This document shows, piece by piece, positions 54,955 through 63,217 of a DNA stretch of 64,000 nt. The DNA comes from Prolixibacteraceae bacterium (GTDB lineage: Bacteria > Bacteroidota > Bacteroidia > Bacteroidales > Prolixibacteraceae): contig CP082230.1 in the NCBI GenBank assembly GCA_019856515.1, positions 3,596,001 through 3,660,000 on the forward strand, written 5' to 3'. Within the stretch, counting starts at the first letter, position 1. Each line of letters opens with the position of its first letter. The notes under the pieces are model-generated. The model did no database searches. It saw nothing but the letters and a program-made list of their open reading frames with translations, and had not been told where the DNA came from. A program made the position numbers and the translations under genes.

Positions 54955-57183
54955 ATGACAGAAATCGCAAATAATATAGTTAAGGATCATTTCCATGAAG
55001 ATGGTAAATCTAAGAATCAAACAGGAATATTAGAGATCCTATTTGATTCTTACGAATTGCCTGCAATGATTCTTGACGATGAGTTACGCCTTCTAAAGAT
55101 AAATCCTCTTGCAAAAGAGATGTTTAACTTAGACATTAATATTGGAGAGATTTTACAAGAACCTTTTCATATTATTTATGATGTGTTACCAAAAGCCCTG
55201 TGTGAGCCAGAAACATATTATGAATATCTATGTGTCGAAGGTCTGTTTTTTCGGATCGGTGTCAAAGCCTTGAAAAATGATTCAGATGTATACTATTTTA
55301 TCACATACCTACCGTTAAAAAATAAAGTTCAAAATCATATCCCAACAGAACTTGAAAAGAAGATTTCAGAAGAGATAAATGGAGTTAAATTTAAGTTCTA
55401 TTGTGTAGGACAGCGAATTGAACTTGATTATAAGGAGACTGAAAGTATTTTGGAAGATGTTCTTAACTGCTCTTTTCAAGCTTCCCTTCTCATGTCATAT
55501 TTGGATAAAGCTTTCCATCGATTGTATAACTCTTTTATGTCCAATCCATTGGTGGAGTTATTGCCTGTGTTGTTGAAATGGAGTTTAGATGATAATATGA
55601 CCTTCTATACTCGTCAAGAGATAACATCATATACCATGGATAAAAGTGGTTGCTATATCCTTGAAGGAAGAGTCTATGATGTTACATCTAAAATTAAAGA
55701 GAGATCCTCTTTTAGAATACTTGAAGGGAAACTATTTGATTTTATGGAACATTACAATAGTGGTCTACTTTGGGTCGCGAATAGTGATGTTAGTGGAGAG
55801 TTGGTTGGTGAAGTAAGGGTGTCTAGTGCGAATAATAGAGCCTTGTCACTGCTTAATGTTGATAAGAAAGATATAATAGGAATGCCTTTAAGTAGTATAT
55901 TCCCACAGGTCGATCATATCTCTCATTTTTGTCTAGATAGCAATACTGTTAGTTCTTTGATTACACACGTTTATGATAATGATCAAAGTAAAAAACTATA
56001 CAATGTATATATATATCCGTTTTCGGAATTCTCTATGTGGGGAATATCATTTTATGAGGTGTGTGAAGTTGATGAAATGGAAATGCCATCTACAACGACC
56101 GTAGACCTTAACATATCAGATGATATCCCTGATTTTGTTGTAAAGATATCGAATGATTATACCATTGAATTTATTAATGATTCTATGGTAAAAGCATTAG
56201 GTGCAACAAAAGGAGAATTAATAGGACAGTCCTATCAGGAAGCAATTTTAGAGCCACTAGGTCTAAAGAATTCAATCCTTACAGAAGCTGTTGGTTCGAA
56301 GGCGATTAGGCGCAAAGAGCTTGCATTGACTCATTTAGGTGTAAAATATGATATTGACTTCTTTGCGATTCCTAATATCTTAAATAATGGCGAGGTCGAC
56401 TCTGCACTTCTAATTGGTCGTAATATATCGCACCTTATGAACAATATTCGAATGCTTCAGGCAGAGAATAAGCATTTGAAGGAGGTTGGACAACTTAAAA
56501 GTCAATTCTTCGCTAATATGAATCATGAAGTACGTACACCACTTAATAGTGTATTGGGTTTTATGGAGCTTATTGATGATGAATTTTATAGTTTAGAACA
56601 GCGGCATAGTTTTCAACAGAGAATGAAAGAAAATGGTGACTACCTGCTAAATATCATCGATGATATTCTAGATATATCTGCAATTGAAGTCAATGCCATT
56701 AATCCTAATTATGGTGTCGTTAATCTATCTTCCTTACTTCGAACTGTATTTAAATCATTCGAATATAGAGGGTTGATAAATATGGACATTGACTTTGTAC
56801 TCGATGTCGAGGATGAGTTTATTAAAGTATATTCAGATGACCGTATATTGAGACGTGTTCTAACCAACATACTGAATAATGCTTGGAAATTCACCAAAGA
56901 GGGAACGATAAAAGTATCCATGACAACCAATTTGAAAGGAGTGTCTGTTTCCGTTTGTGATACGGGATGTGGTATTCCTGAAGATGAGTTACCTTTTATC
57001 TTTGATCGGTTTCGAAAATTTAGCAATAACTATTGTAAGTCATTCGGAGGGAGTGGACTAGGTCTGTCGATATCTCAACATTTTATGCATTTAATTCGTG
57101 GAGATATTAATGTTACAACAGAAGTAGGCAAGGGATCTTGTTTTAAGATATTCATTCCCAATACGATTGTTGGAAAGGGATAG
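54955..57183 (+). CDS. Soluble PAS-containing sensor histidine kinase
   Basis: A 742-residue kinase without membrane helices. The N-terminus (about 20-110) is a PAS-like domain (FDSYELPAMILDDELRLLKINP). A central region with two further PAS-like units lies at about 255-375 and 385-495 (FVVKISNDYTIEFINDSMVKALG). HisKA follows with the phospho-acceptor H524 in FFANMNHEVRTPLNSVLGFMEL, then HATPase_c with NNAWKFTKEGT (N box), DTGCGIP and GGSGLGLSI. No receiver domain or regulator gene is adjacent. Cytoplasmic sensing of a small ligand or redox state is likely. Confidence 0.9.
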   Translation: MTEIANNIVKDHFHEDGKSKNQTGILEILFDSYELPAMILDDELRLLKINPLAKEMFNLDINIGEILQEPFHIIYDVLPKALCEPETYYEYLCVEGLFFRIGVKALKNDSDVYYFITYLPLKNKVQNHIPTELEKKISEEINGVKFKFYCVGQRIELDYKETESILEDVLNCSFQASLLMSYLDKAFHRLYNSFMSNPLVELLPVLLKWSLDDNMTFYTRQEITSYTMDKSGCYILEGRVYDVTSKIKERSSFRILEGKLFDFMEHYNSGLLWVANSDVSGELVGEVRVSSANNRALSLLNVDKKDIIGMPLSSIFPQVDHISHFCLDSNTVSSLITHVYDNDQSKKLYNVYIYPFSEFSMWGISFYEVCEVDEMEMPSTTTVDLNISDDIPDFVVKISNDYTIEFINDSMVKALGATKGELIGQSYQEAILEPLGLKNSILTEAVGSKAIRRKELALTHLGVKYDIDFFAIPNILNNGEVDSALLIGRNISHLMNNIRMLQAENKHLKEVGQLKSQFFANMNHEVRTPLNSVLGFMELIDDEFYSLEQRHSFQQRMKENGDYLLNIIDDILDISAIEVNAINPNYGVVNLSSLLRTVFKSFEYRGLINMDIDFVLDVEDEFIKVYSDDRILRRVLTNILNNAWKFTKEGTIKVSMTTNLKGVSVSVCDTGCGIPEDELPFIFDRFRKFSNNYCKSFGGSGLGLSISQHFMHLIRGDINVTTEVGKGSCFKIFIPNTIVGKG

Positions 57184-57184
57184 T

Positions 57185-57219
57185 AAAAGTGCGATGTTTC
57201 ATAAACATCGCACTTTTTG
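57185..57219. terminator. Bidirectional terminator between the kinase gene and uvrA
   Basis: Perfect 15-bp arms (57185-57199 with 57203-57217, AAAAGTGCGATGTTT) with a three-base loop and T tracts at both ends serve the convergent genes. Confidence 0.92.
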
Positions 57220-60054
57220 TTATAACTCCTCTTTAAGAAATTTGGCTGTATAAGATACTTCATTTGAACAGATCTCCTCAGGAGTCCCTTCACATAGAAT
57301 TTCACCACCACCAACTCCTCCTTCTTTTCCAATATCTATAATATGGTCTGCCATCTTGATCACATCTAGATTGTGTTCAATAATAATTACCGTATTACCT
57401 TTGTCTACAAGTCTATCGATAACTTGTAACAAAATCCGAATATCTTCAAAATGAAGCCCTGTTGTTGGCTCATCAAGGATATATAATGTCTTTCCTGTAT
57501 CTTTTTTACTTAATTCCGAAGCAAGCTTCACTCGTTGGGATTCACCTCCTGAGAGTGTCGTAGACGATTGCCCTAGAGTGATGTAACCCAAACCAACATC
57601 TTGCAATGTTTGTAACTTCTTTTTCATAGGAGGCACCGCCTCAAAATAAGGAATAGCTTGATTGATAGTCATATTTAGCACATCCGAAATAGATTTGCCT
57701 TTATAACGTATTTCTCTTGTTTCCCTATTATATCTTTGACCATTACACTCATCACAATGCACGAGAACATCAGGAAGAAAATTCATCTCTATAACACGCA
57801 TTCCAGCACCTTTACATTTCTCGCATCTTCCGCCTTTAACGTTAAAAGAGAACCTACCAGGCTTATATCCTCGTACCTTCGATTCTGGAAGTTGTGAAAA
57901 TAAAGATCTAATATCAGAGAATAACCCTGTATAGGTTGCAGGATTAGACCTTGGTGTTCTTCCAAGTGGAGATTGATCAATTTGAACAACTTTATCGATA
58001 TGCTCCAAGCCTTCAATAGACTCGTATGGTAGAGGATCTTTAACTGACTTGTAGAAATATTGACTCAGTATAGGCTGTAGTGTTCCATTAATCAAAGAGG
58101 ACTTTCCACTTCCAGAGACACCTGTAACACATATTAGTTTTCCCAAAGGAAATGACGCGGTTACATTCTTAAGGTTGTTACCAGTAGCTCCTTTTAATAT
58201 TAACTCATCACCATTTCCAGGACGGCGTGTTGCAGGAACCTCTATATTAATCTCTCCTGTTAAGTATTGTGCTGTCATACTAGAGGACTCCATAAGCTGA
58301 GCAGGAGTACCTGAAGCAATAATCTCACCACCATGTCGACCTGCCTTAGGACCCATGTCAATAACGTAGTCGGCATCCAACATCATGTCTTTGTCATGCT
58401 CTACAACGATAATTGTATTCCCAATATCACGAAGATGATTTAGAGATTGTATCAGCTTCTGGTTATCTCGTTGATGAAGGCCAATACTTGGCTCATCAAG
58501 AATATATAACACATTGACCAATTGTGAACCTATCTGTGTTGCCAAACGTATTCGTTGAGACTCTCCACCTGAAAGCGTTCTAGAGGATCTATTAAGAGAT
58601 AAATAATCTAGCCCCACATCAAGTAAGAAATGAATACGCGTTAAAAGCTCTTTTAGAATCTCTTTGGCGATAGTCTGTTGATTCTTACTCAACTTATCAT
58701 CGACTTCACTAAGAAAAGTATATAAAGTGGAGATATTCATTTGAGATAACTCCGCGATATTCTTTCCTCCAAACTTAAAGTGCAACGACTCCTTTTTAAG
58801 TCTCTGACCGTTACAAACAGGACAAGTAATACGACGTTGAAACTGATTGGCCCACTTTTGTGCCTTCTTCGATTTACTATCATCGCTCTGCATCGTGATA
58901 TATTTGACAATACCATCAAAGCTACCTAGATTATAGAAGCTAGATTCTCCATCTTGACTCATCGGGATCTTTTCACTCGTACCATTGAGGACCTTATGAA
59001 TACACTCTTCAGGAACATCCTTCAGTGGCGTCCTAAGATCACATTGATACTTGGCTAATAGCCCCTCAATCTGTCTAAACATGATGCTCTTTGTTGGAAC
59101 ACCTAGAGGGAGAATGCCCCCTTTTTGAATACTGAGCTCCTTGTCAGGAATAATAAGATCAATATCAATCTTAGTCACCTCACCCATCCCATTACAATGA
59201 GAACAGGCTCCTTGTGGTGAATTGAATGAGAAATTATGGGGTGCTGGCTCCGCATAAGCGATTCCAGTAGTAGGGCACATCAAGTTGCGCGAAAAATAAC
59301 GATACTCCGAACCATCTCGATTAGATATCATCATAATTCCCTCTCCATGCTTCATTGCTGTCGTGATAGAAGCTTTAAGACGATCCACATCTTTCTCGCT
59401 TACCACGAGTCGATCAATAACAATTTCAATCGTATGATTCTTATATCGATCTAGCCTCATCCCATGCTCAATAGAGATAACCTCTCCATCGACTCTTGCA
59501 TGAAGAAATCCTTTTCTTAAGATCTGTTCAAAGAGCTCGCGATAATGCCCTTTTCTGTTTTTTACAATAGGAGATAGTATCAAACATGGTTGTCCATCAT
59601 AAGATTCAATCACCAAATCTAAGATCTGTTGTGGAGTGAACTTAATCATCTCCTCATCAGTATTATATGAATAAGCGGTAGACGCCCTTGCAAAAAGAAG
59701 GCGCAAGAAGTCATAAATCTCGGTTACTGTACCAACAGTGGATCTCGGATTCTTATTTGTCGTTTTTTGTTCAATAGAGATAACCGGTGAAAGACCCGAT
59801 ATTTCATCCACATCAGGTCGCTCTAGGTTGCCCAAAAAAGAGCGTGCATAGGATGAAAAGGTTTCAATATACCTACGCTGTCCTTCCGCATATATAGTGT
59901 CAAAAGCTAAAGAAGATTTCCCGCTACCACTAAGCCCAGTTATGACAGTCAACTGATTCCTAGGAATCTTAACGTCAATATTCTTTAGGTTATGTTCTCT
60001 GGCCCCAGTCACGGTGATAAAACCTTCCTCTTCTGAGTGGGTTGATCTATTCAT
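57220..60054 (-). CDS. uvrA: Excinuclease ABC subunit A
   Basis: A 944-residue damage-recognition ATPase of nucleotide excision repair. It has two ABC modules: first Walker A GLSGSGKSS (40-48), a UvrB-binding/insertion region, a zinc-binding CPVCNGQRLK, signature LSGGESQRIRLA; second Walker A GVSGSGKSSLINGTL, zinc finger CEKCKGAG and CDECNGQRYN, signature LSGGESQRVKLA and LDEPTTGLH. Complete, standard length. uvrB and uvrC are not in the window. Confidence 0.97.
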   Translation of the reverse strand: MNRSTHSEEEGFITVTGAREHNLKNIDVKIPRNQLTVITGLSGSGKSSLAFDTIYAEGQRRYIETFSSYARSFLGNLERPDVDEISGLSPVISIEQKTTNKNPRSTVGTVTEIYDFLRLLFARASTAYSYNTDEEMIKFTPQQILDLVIESYDGQPCLILSPIVKNRKGHYRELFEQILRKGFLHARVDGEVISIEHGMRLDRYKNHTIEIVIDRLVVSEKDVDRLKASITTAMKHGEGIMMISNRDGSEYRYFSRNLMCPTTGIAYAEPAPHNFSFNSPQGACSHCNGMGEVTKIDIDLIIPDKELSIQKGGILPLGVPTKSIMFRQIEGLLAKYQCDLRTPLKDVPEECIHKVLNGTSEKIPMSQDGESSFYNLGSFDGIVKYITMQSDDSKSKKAQKWANQFQRRITCPVCNGQRLKKESLHFKFGGKNIAELSQMNISTLYTFLSEVDDKLSKNQQTIAKEILKELLTRIHFLLDVGLDYLSLNRSSRTLSGGESQRIRLATQIGSQLVNVLYILDEPSIGLHQRDNQKLIQSLNHLRDIGNTIIVVEHDKDMMLDADYVIDMGPKAGRHGGEIIASGTPAQLMESSSMTAQYLTGEINIEVPATRRPGNGDELILKGATGNNLKNVTASFPLGKLICVTGVSGSGKSSLINGTLQPILSQYFYKSVKDPLPYESIEGLEHIDKVVQIDQSPLGRTPRSNPATYTGLFSDIRSLFSQLPESKVRGYKPGRFSFNVKGGRCEKCKGAGMRVIEMNFLPDVLVHCDECNGQRYNRETREIRYKGKSISDVLNMTINQAIPYFEAVPPMKKKLQTLQDVGLGYITLGQSSTTLSGGESQRVKLASELSKKDTGKTLYILDEPTTGLHFEDIRILLQVIDRLVDKGNTVIIIEHNLDVIKMADHIIDIGKEGGVGGGEILCEGTPEEICSNEVSYTAKFLKEEL

Positions 60055-60069
60055 TACAAATGATTATGA

Positions 60070-61029
60070 TTAATGGTTTACAGCATCCTCTGCTTTGTTA
60101 GGTAGAAGAATCTGATAAGACTTCTGCCTCGAGTTCTTAAGATATGGCTTCCTTAACCAAGGGTTATAGTATTTAAGTTCCTTATAACTAATGCCATGAT
60201 CTTTCGCAAAGGTACTAAAATTCTTTATGCTATGCTTTACCGTTATGGCATAAGTGTCATAAAGAGGATAATAGTCCGATTCTTGTAATATGAAATTATA
60301 CTGCTCTGGGTTCTCAAATATAATCTTAAATGCCACAATACGATACAGGTATCTTGCCGTTTCAGGATTTAACAGCATATCAAAATATGTTGTCGCTCCT
60401 TGTATCTCCATCTGTTTAAGTACGCCTCGCCTTCCTGCATTATAACTTGCTGCTACCAATGCCCAATCTTTAAACTTTTCATGTGCATGCTTCAAATATT
60501 TACATGCTGCGATGGTCGACTTCTCTATGTGATATCTCTCATCCACATAACTATTGACCGTGAGTCCGTAATCTTTGGCTGCACTACCCATCATCTGCCA
60601 CAACCCTTTTGCTCCTGAAGGAGACACCGCAACTTCGCTTAAGCTACTCTCGGCTACAGCCAGATACTTAAAGTCATTCGGAATCTCATACTTTTCTAAT
60701 ATGGGTTCGATAATAGAGAAATAGCGTTTCGACTTCTTGATGAGGATCAATGTCTGTGATTGCCAATAGCTATTCACAAGAAGTTCTCTATCCATACTTT
60801 CCTTAACATAGTCACGATCCATTGGTAGGGTGTCGTTCGCAAAAGTCACGATTTCAGGTATAGGCACCGCTTTAACTGATGGTATGGCATGCACCGTTTG
60901 CTCTGTTGGAGTTATGGTATAATTATCTGCTTGTGGTCTTTTTATAAAAGCAGTTAGAAGTATAAATGTAGTAAGTAAAGTAGTGATTATAGTTAATAAC
61001 ACTACCTTGGTTATCTGTTTTGCGCTCAT
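60070..61029 (-). CDS. Membrane-anchored lytic transglycosylase (SLT/MltD-like)
   Basis: A 319-residue peptidoglycan-cleaving enzyme. An N-terminal helix (VVLLTIITTLLTTFILLTAF) anchors it; the SLT fold spans about 100-250 with the catalytic E127 in AVAESSLSEVAVSPSGAKGLWQMM, and YNAGRRGVLKQM later. The C-terminus has a LysM-like half (FAKDHGISYKELKYYNPWL, SYQILLP). It begins 15 bp before uvrA starts, on the same strand. A perfect 31-bp palindrome lies 26 bp before its start. Confidence 0.9.
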   Translation of the reverse strand: MSAKQITKVVLLTIITTLLTTFILLTAFIKRPQADNYTITPTEQTVHAIPSVKAVPIPEIVTFANDTLPMDRDYVKESMDRELLVNSYWQSQTLILIKKSKRYFSIIEPILEKYEIPNDFKYLAVAESSLSEVAVSPSGAKGLWQMMGSAAKDYGLTVNSYVDERYHIEKSTIAACKYLKHAHEKFKDWALVAASYNAGRRGVLKQMEIQGATTYFDMLLNPETARYLYRIVAFKIIFENPEQYNFILQESDYYPLYDTYAITVKHSIKNFSTFAKDHGISYKELKYYNPWLRKPYLKNSRQKSYQILLPNKAEDAVNH

Positions 61030-61054
61030 GATCCAAGGGGTATATTTTCAGTTC

Positions 61055-61085
61055 CTCATCTACAAAGGTAACCTTTGTAGATGAG
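61055..61085. repeat. 31-bp perfect palindrome upstream of the transglycosylase gene
   Basis: Arms 61055-61069 (CTCATCTACAAAGGT) and 61071-61085 are exact reverse complements around one base. It contains a TACCTTTG box on the minus strand (61063-61070), matching TAnnTTTG, so it may be both operator and core promoter for the transglycosylase gene. No -33 element was found at the normal spacing. Confidence 0.8.
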
Positions 61086-61107
61086 AAAAAGTTTCTATTT
61101 TTCCCTT

Positions 61108-61140
61108 GAAAAAGGTTAAAAAGAAGAATCACTTTTTAAC
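61108..61140 (-). terminator. Terminator of the ftsZ-yqeY transcript
   Basis: On the minus strand GTTAAAAAG pairs with CTTTTTAAC (61115-61123 with 61132-61140) around an 8-base loop, followed by CTTTTTC. It lies about 35 bp past the yqeY stop. Confidence 0.75.
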
Positions 61141-61173
61141 TATCTCAGAAATAGTAAAATGAGGAAATACTTT

Positions 61174-61626
61174 TTAAGATAATAGTTTCTTAACAAAGCC
61201 TGAAATCACTTTTCCATCTGCTTGACCAGCCATCTCTTTGCTTGCCATTCCCATCACTTTACCCATGTCAGCCATCGAAGAAGCACCAACTTTTTCGATA
61301 ATTGCTTTTACATTCTCTTCAATCTTCTCTTCCGTTAGAGGTTCTGGAAGGAATGTCTCCATCACTTCAGCTTGCGCCTCTTCAACTTCAGCAAGATCTG
61401 CACGATTTTGCTCTCTGAAGATTTTAGCTGAATCTCTATTCTGTTTTGCAAGCTTCGCAATAATCTTTTGGATGTCAGCATCGCTAAGCTCATCATTGGC
61501 AGCTTTAGCAGTCTTCGCTTCGATAATAACTTTTTTAATTCCTCTTAAGGCTTCTAAACGAACTTTATCTTTCGATTTCATCGCCTCTTTCATCTGTACT
61601 GTTATCGCATCCGAAATTGTAGTCAT
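61174..61626 (-). CDS. GatB/YqeY domain-containing protein
   Basis: A 150-residue protein of the YqeY family, related to the tRNA-binding tail domain of GatB. An opening with MKEAMKSKDKVRLEALRGIKKVI and a C-terminal ADMGKVMGMASKEMAGQADGK segment identify it. It follows ftsZ by 14 bp, the usual Bacteroidota neighbourhood. Confidence 0.93.
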   Translation of the reverse strand: MTTISDAITVQMKEAMKSKDKVRLEALRGIKKVIIEAKTAKAANDELSDADIQKIIAKLAKQNRDSAKIFREQNRADLAEVEEAQAEVMETFLPEPLTEEKIEENVKAIIEKVGASSMADMGKVMGMASKEMAGQADGKVISGFVKKLLS

Positions 61627-61640
61627 AGTATGATAATATA

Positions 61641-63170
61641 TTAATCTACATTGTCATGTAGAAATGAGTTATTGTTATTAATCTTTGGTTCATTACTATT
61701 GGGATCCACATGATACTGTGAATACTCTTGTGTTGGCCTTTGATTATAGAATGCTTGATTGTTCTGTTGTTGCTTCAGCATCTCTTTTCTCTTGTATGCT
61801 GGAACACGAGTCATCTGATCTACCTCTTCATCGTTCGCTTGATCGAAATTACGACGCATACCATTATCTGGCTCTTGCACATTTGGTTGTCCATATGGTG
61901 GATTGTTGTGCTGGGTGTAATTTTGATAATTAGAAGGTTGAGCAGGAGCATCGTTGCTATACAATTGATTGATTGCATCCTCATTACGCTCTTTCTGATA
62001 GATCGAATTATTTAAATCATAACCTTGGTCCATTGGACGTTGATAACTCTCTCTAACAGGAGCCTGATCAGGTACATTTGATGGCATCTGCTGTTGAGGA
62101 GGTGGTTGGTTAAAGATATTAGGCTCCTTGTACTGAGGTTGCTGTTGATTCAATGAAACCTTCACCGACTGTGGAGCAGGTTTTTTCTCTCGCAGCTCCG
62201 GAATAGAGGCTTGACCAAATCCAGTGGCAATAACTGTAACCGAAAGTTTCTCTCCCAAACTATCGTCATTACCATTACCCCAAATCAAATCAGCATTATT
62301 TCCAGCCATCTGCTGTACATAGTTCGTAATATCATCAATCTCACTCATCAATGCCTCATTATCACTACTTGATGTGATATTCAGAAGAATATTTTGTGCT
62401 CCATTGATATTGTTGTTATTCAATAGTGGTGAATTCAGGGCCATTTCAATTGCATGGATGGCACGATTCTCTCCTTCAGATGTTCCGGACCCCATAATAG
62501 AGACACCAGAATTACGCATCACCGTATCCACATCCGCGAAATCCACATTGATATAACCATGGAAAGTGATGATCTCTGCAATTCCCTTGGCTGCTGTGGC
62601 AAGGACACCATCAGCCTTAGCAAAGGCCTCCGACAAAGGGAAATCTCCATAAAGATCAATAATACGTTCATTATTGATAACCAATAGGGAATCAACCTTA
62701 CCTTCTAACTTACGAATACCATCGACTGCCTGATTGATACGACGTTTCCCTTCATTTCTAAATGGAATAGTCACAATACCAACCGTAAGAATACCAAGAT
62801 CTTTTGCGATTTCTGCAATCACAGGTGCTGCACCTGTTCCTGTACCACCACCCATTCCTGCTGTAATAAAAATCATATTGGTATTATCTCCCAATATTTT
62901 TTGGATCTCTTCGATACTTTCTCTTGCAGCTTCTTCTCCAACATCAGGCTTGTTTCCTGCTCCTCTACCTTCTGTCAGAGATTGCCCCAAATGTATCTTG
63001 CGAGGAATATTACTGTCGTCAAGGGCTTGCTGGTCCGTATTACATATTACGAACTCCACATCTTTGATACCTTCACTGTACATGTGTTTAACAGCGTTAC
63101 TACCTCCGCCACCAACACCAATCACTTTTATTATCGCCTCTTTTTTCTGTTCTTGATAGTCAAACTCCAT
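61641..63170 (-). CDS. ftsZ: Cell division protein FtsZ
   Basis: A 509-residue tubulin-like GTPase that forms the Z-ring. GTP-binding: GVGGGGSNAVKHM (18-30) and the tubulin signature GGGTGTG (107-113). T7 loop: N208-x-D210-x-x-D213 in YINVDFADVD. The globular part ends near 330, followed by a long Gln/Asn/Pro-rich linker, the conserved peptide VPAYKRKEML (FtsA-binding type) and the Bacteroidota tail NSFLHDNVD. Complete. Preceded at 47 bp by a second ftsZ-like gene. Confidence 0.97.
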   Translation of the reverse strand: MEFDYQEQKKEAIIKVIGVGGGGSNAVKHMYSEGIKDVEFVICNTDQQALDDSNIPRKIHLGQSLTEGRGAGNKPDVGEEAARESIEEIQKILGDNTNMIFITAGMGGGTGTGAAPVIAEIAKDLGILTVGIVTIPFRNEGKRRINQAVDGIRKLEGKVDSLLVINNERIIDLYGDFPLSEAFAKADGVLATAAKGIAEIITFHGYINVDFADVDTVMRNSGVSIMGSGTSEGENRAIHAIEMALNSPLLNNNNINGAQNILLNITSSSDNEALMSEIDDITNYVQQMAGNNADLIWGNGNDDSLGEKLSVTVIATGFGQASIPELREKKPAPQSVKVSLNQQQPQYKEPNIFNQPPPQQQMPSNVPDQAPVRESYQRPMDQGYDLNNSIYQKERNEDAINQLYSNDAPAQPSNYQNYTQHNNPPYGQPNVQEPDNGMRRNFDQANDEEVDQMTRVPAYKRKEMLKQQQNNQAFYNQRPTQEYSQYHVDPNSNEPKINNNNSFLHDNVD

Positions 63171-63217
63171 GTGATATATTATTGAAGGATATAAATCCTT
63201 TTGGGTTCTTAAGTTAT

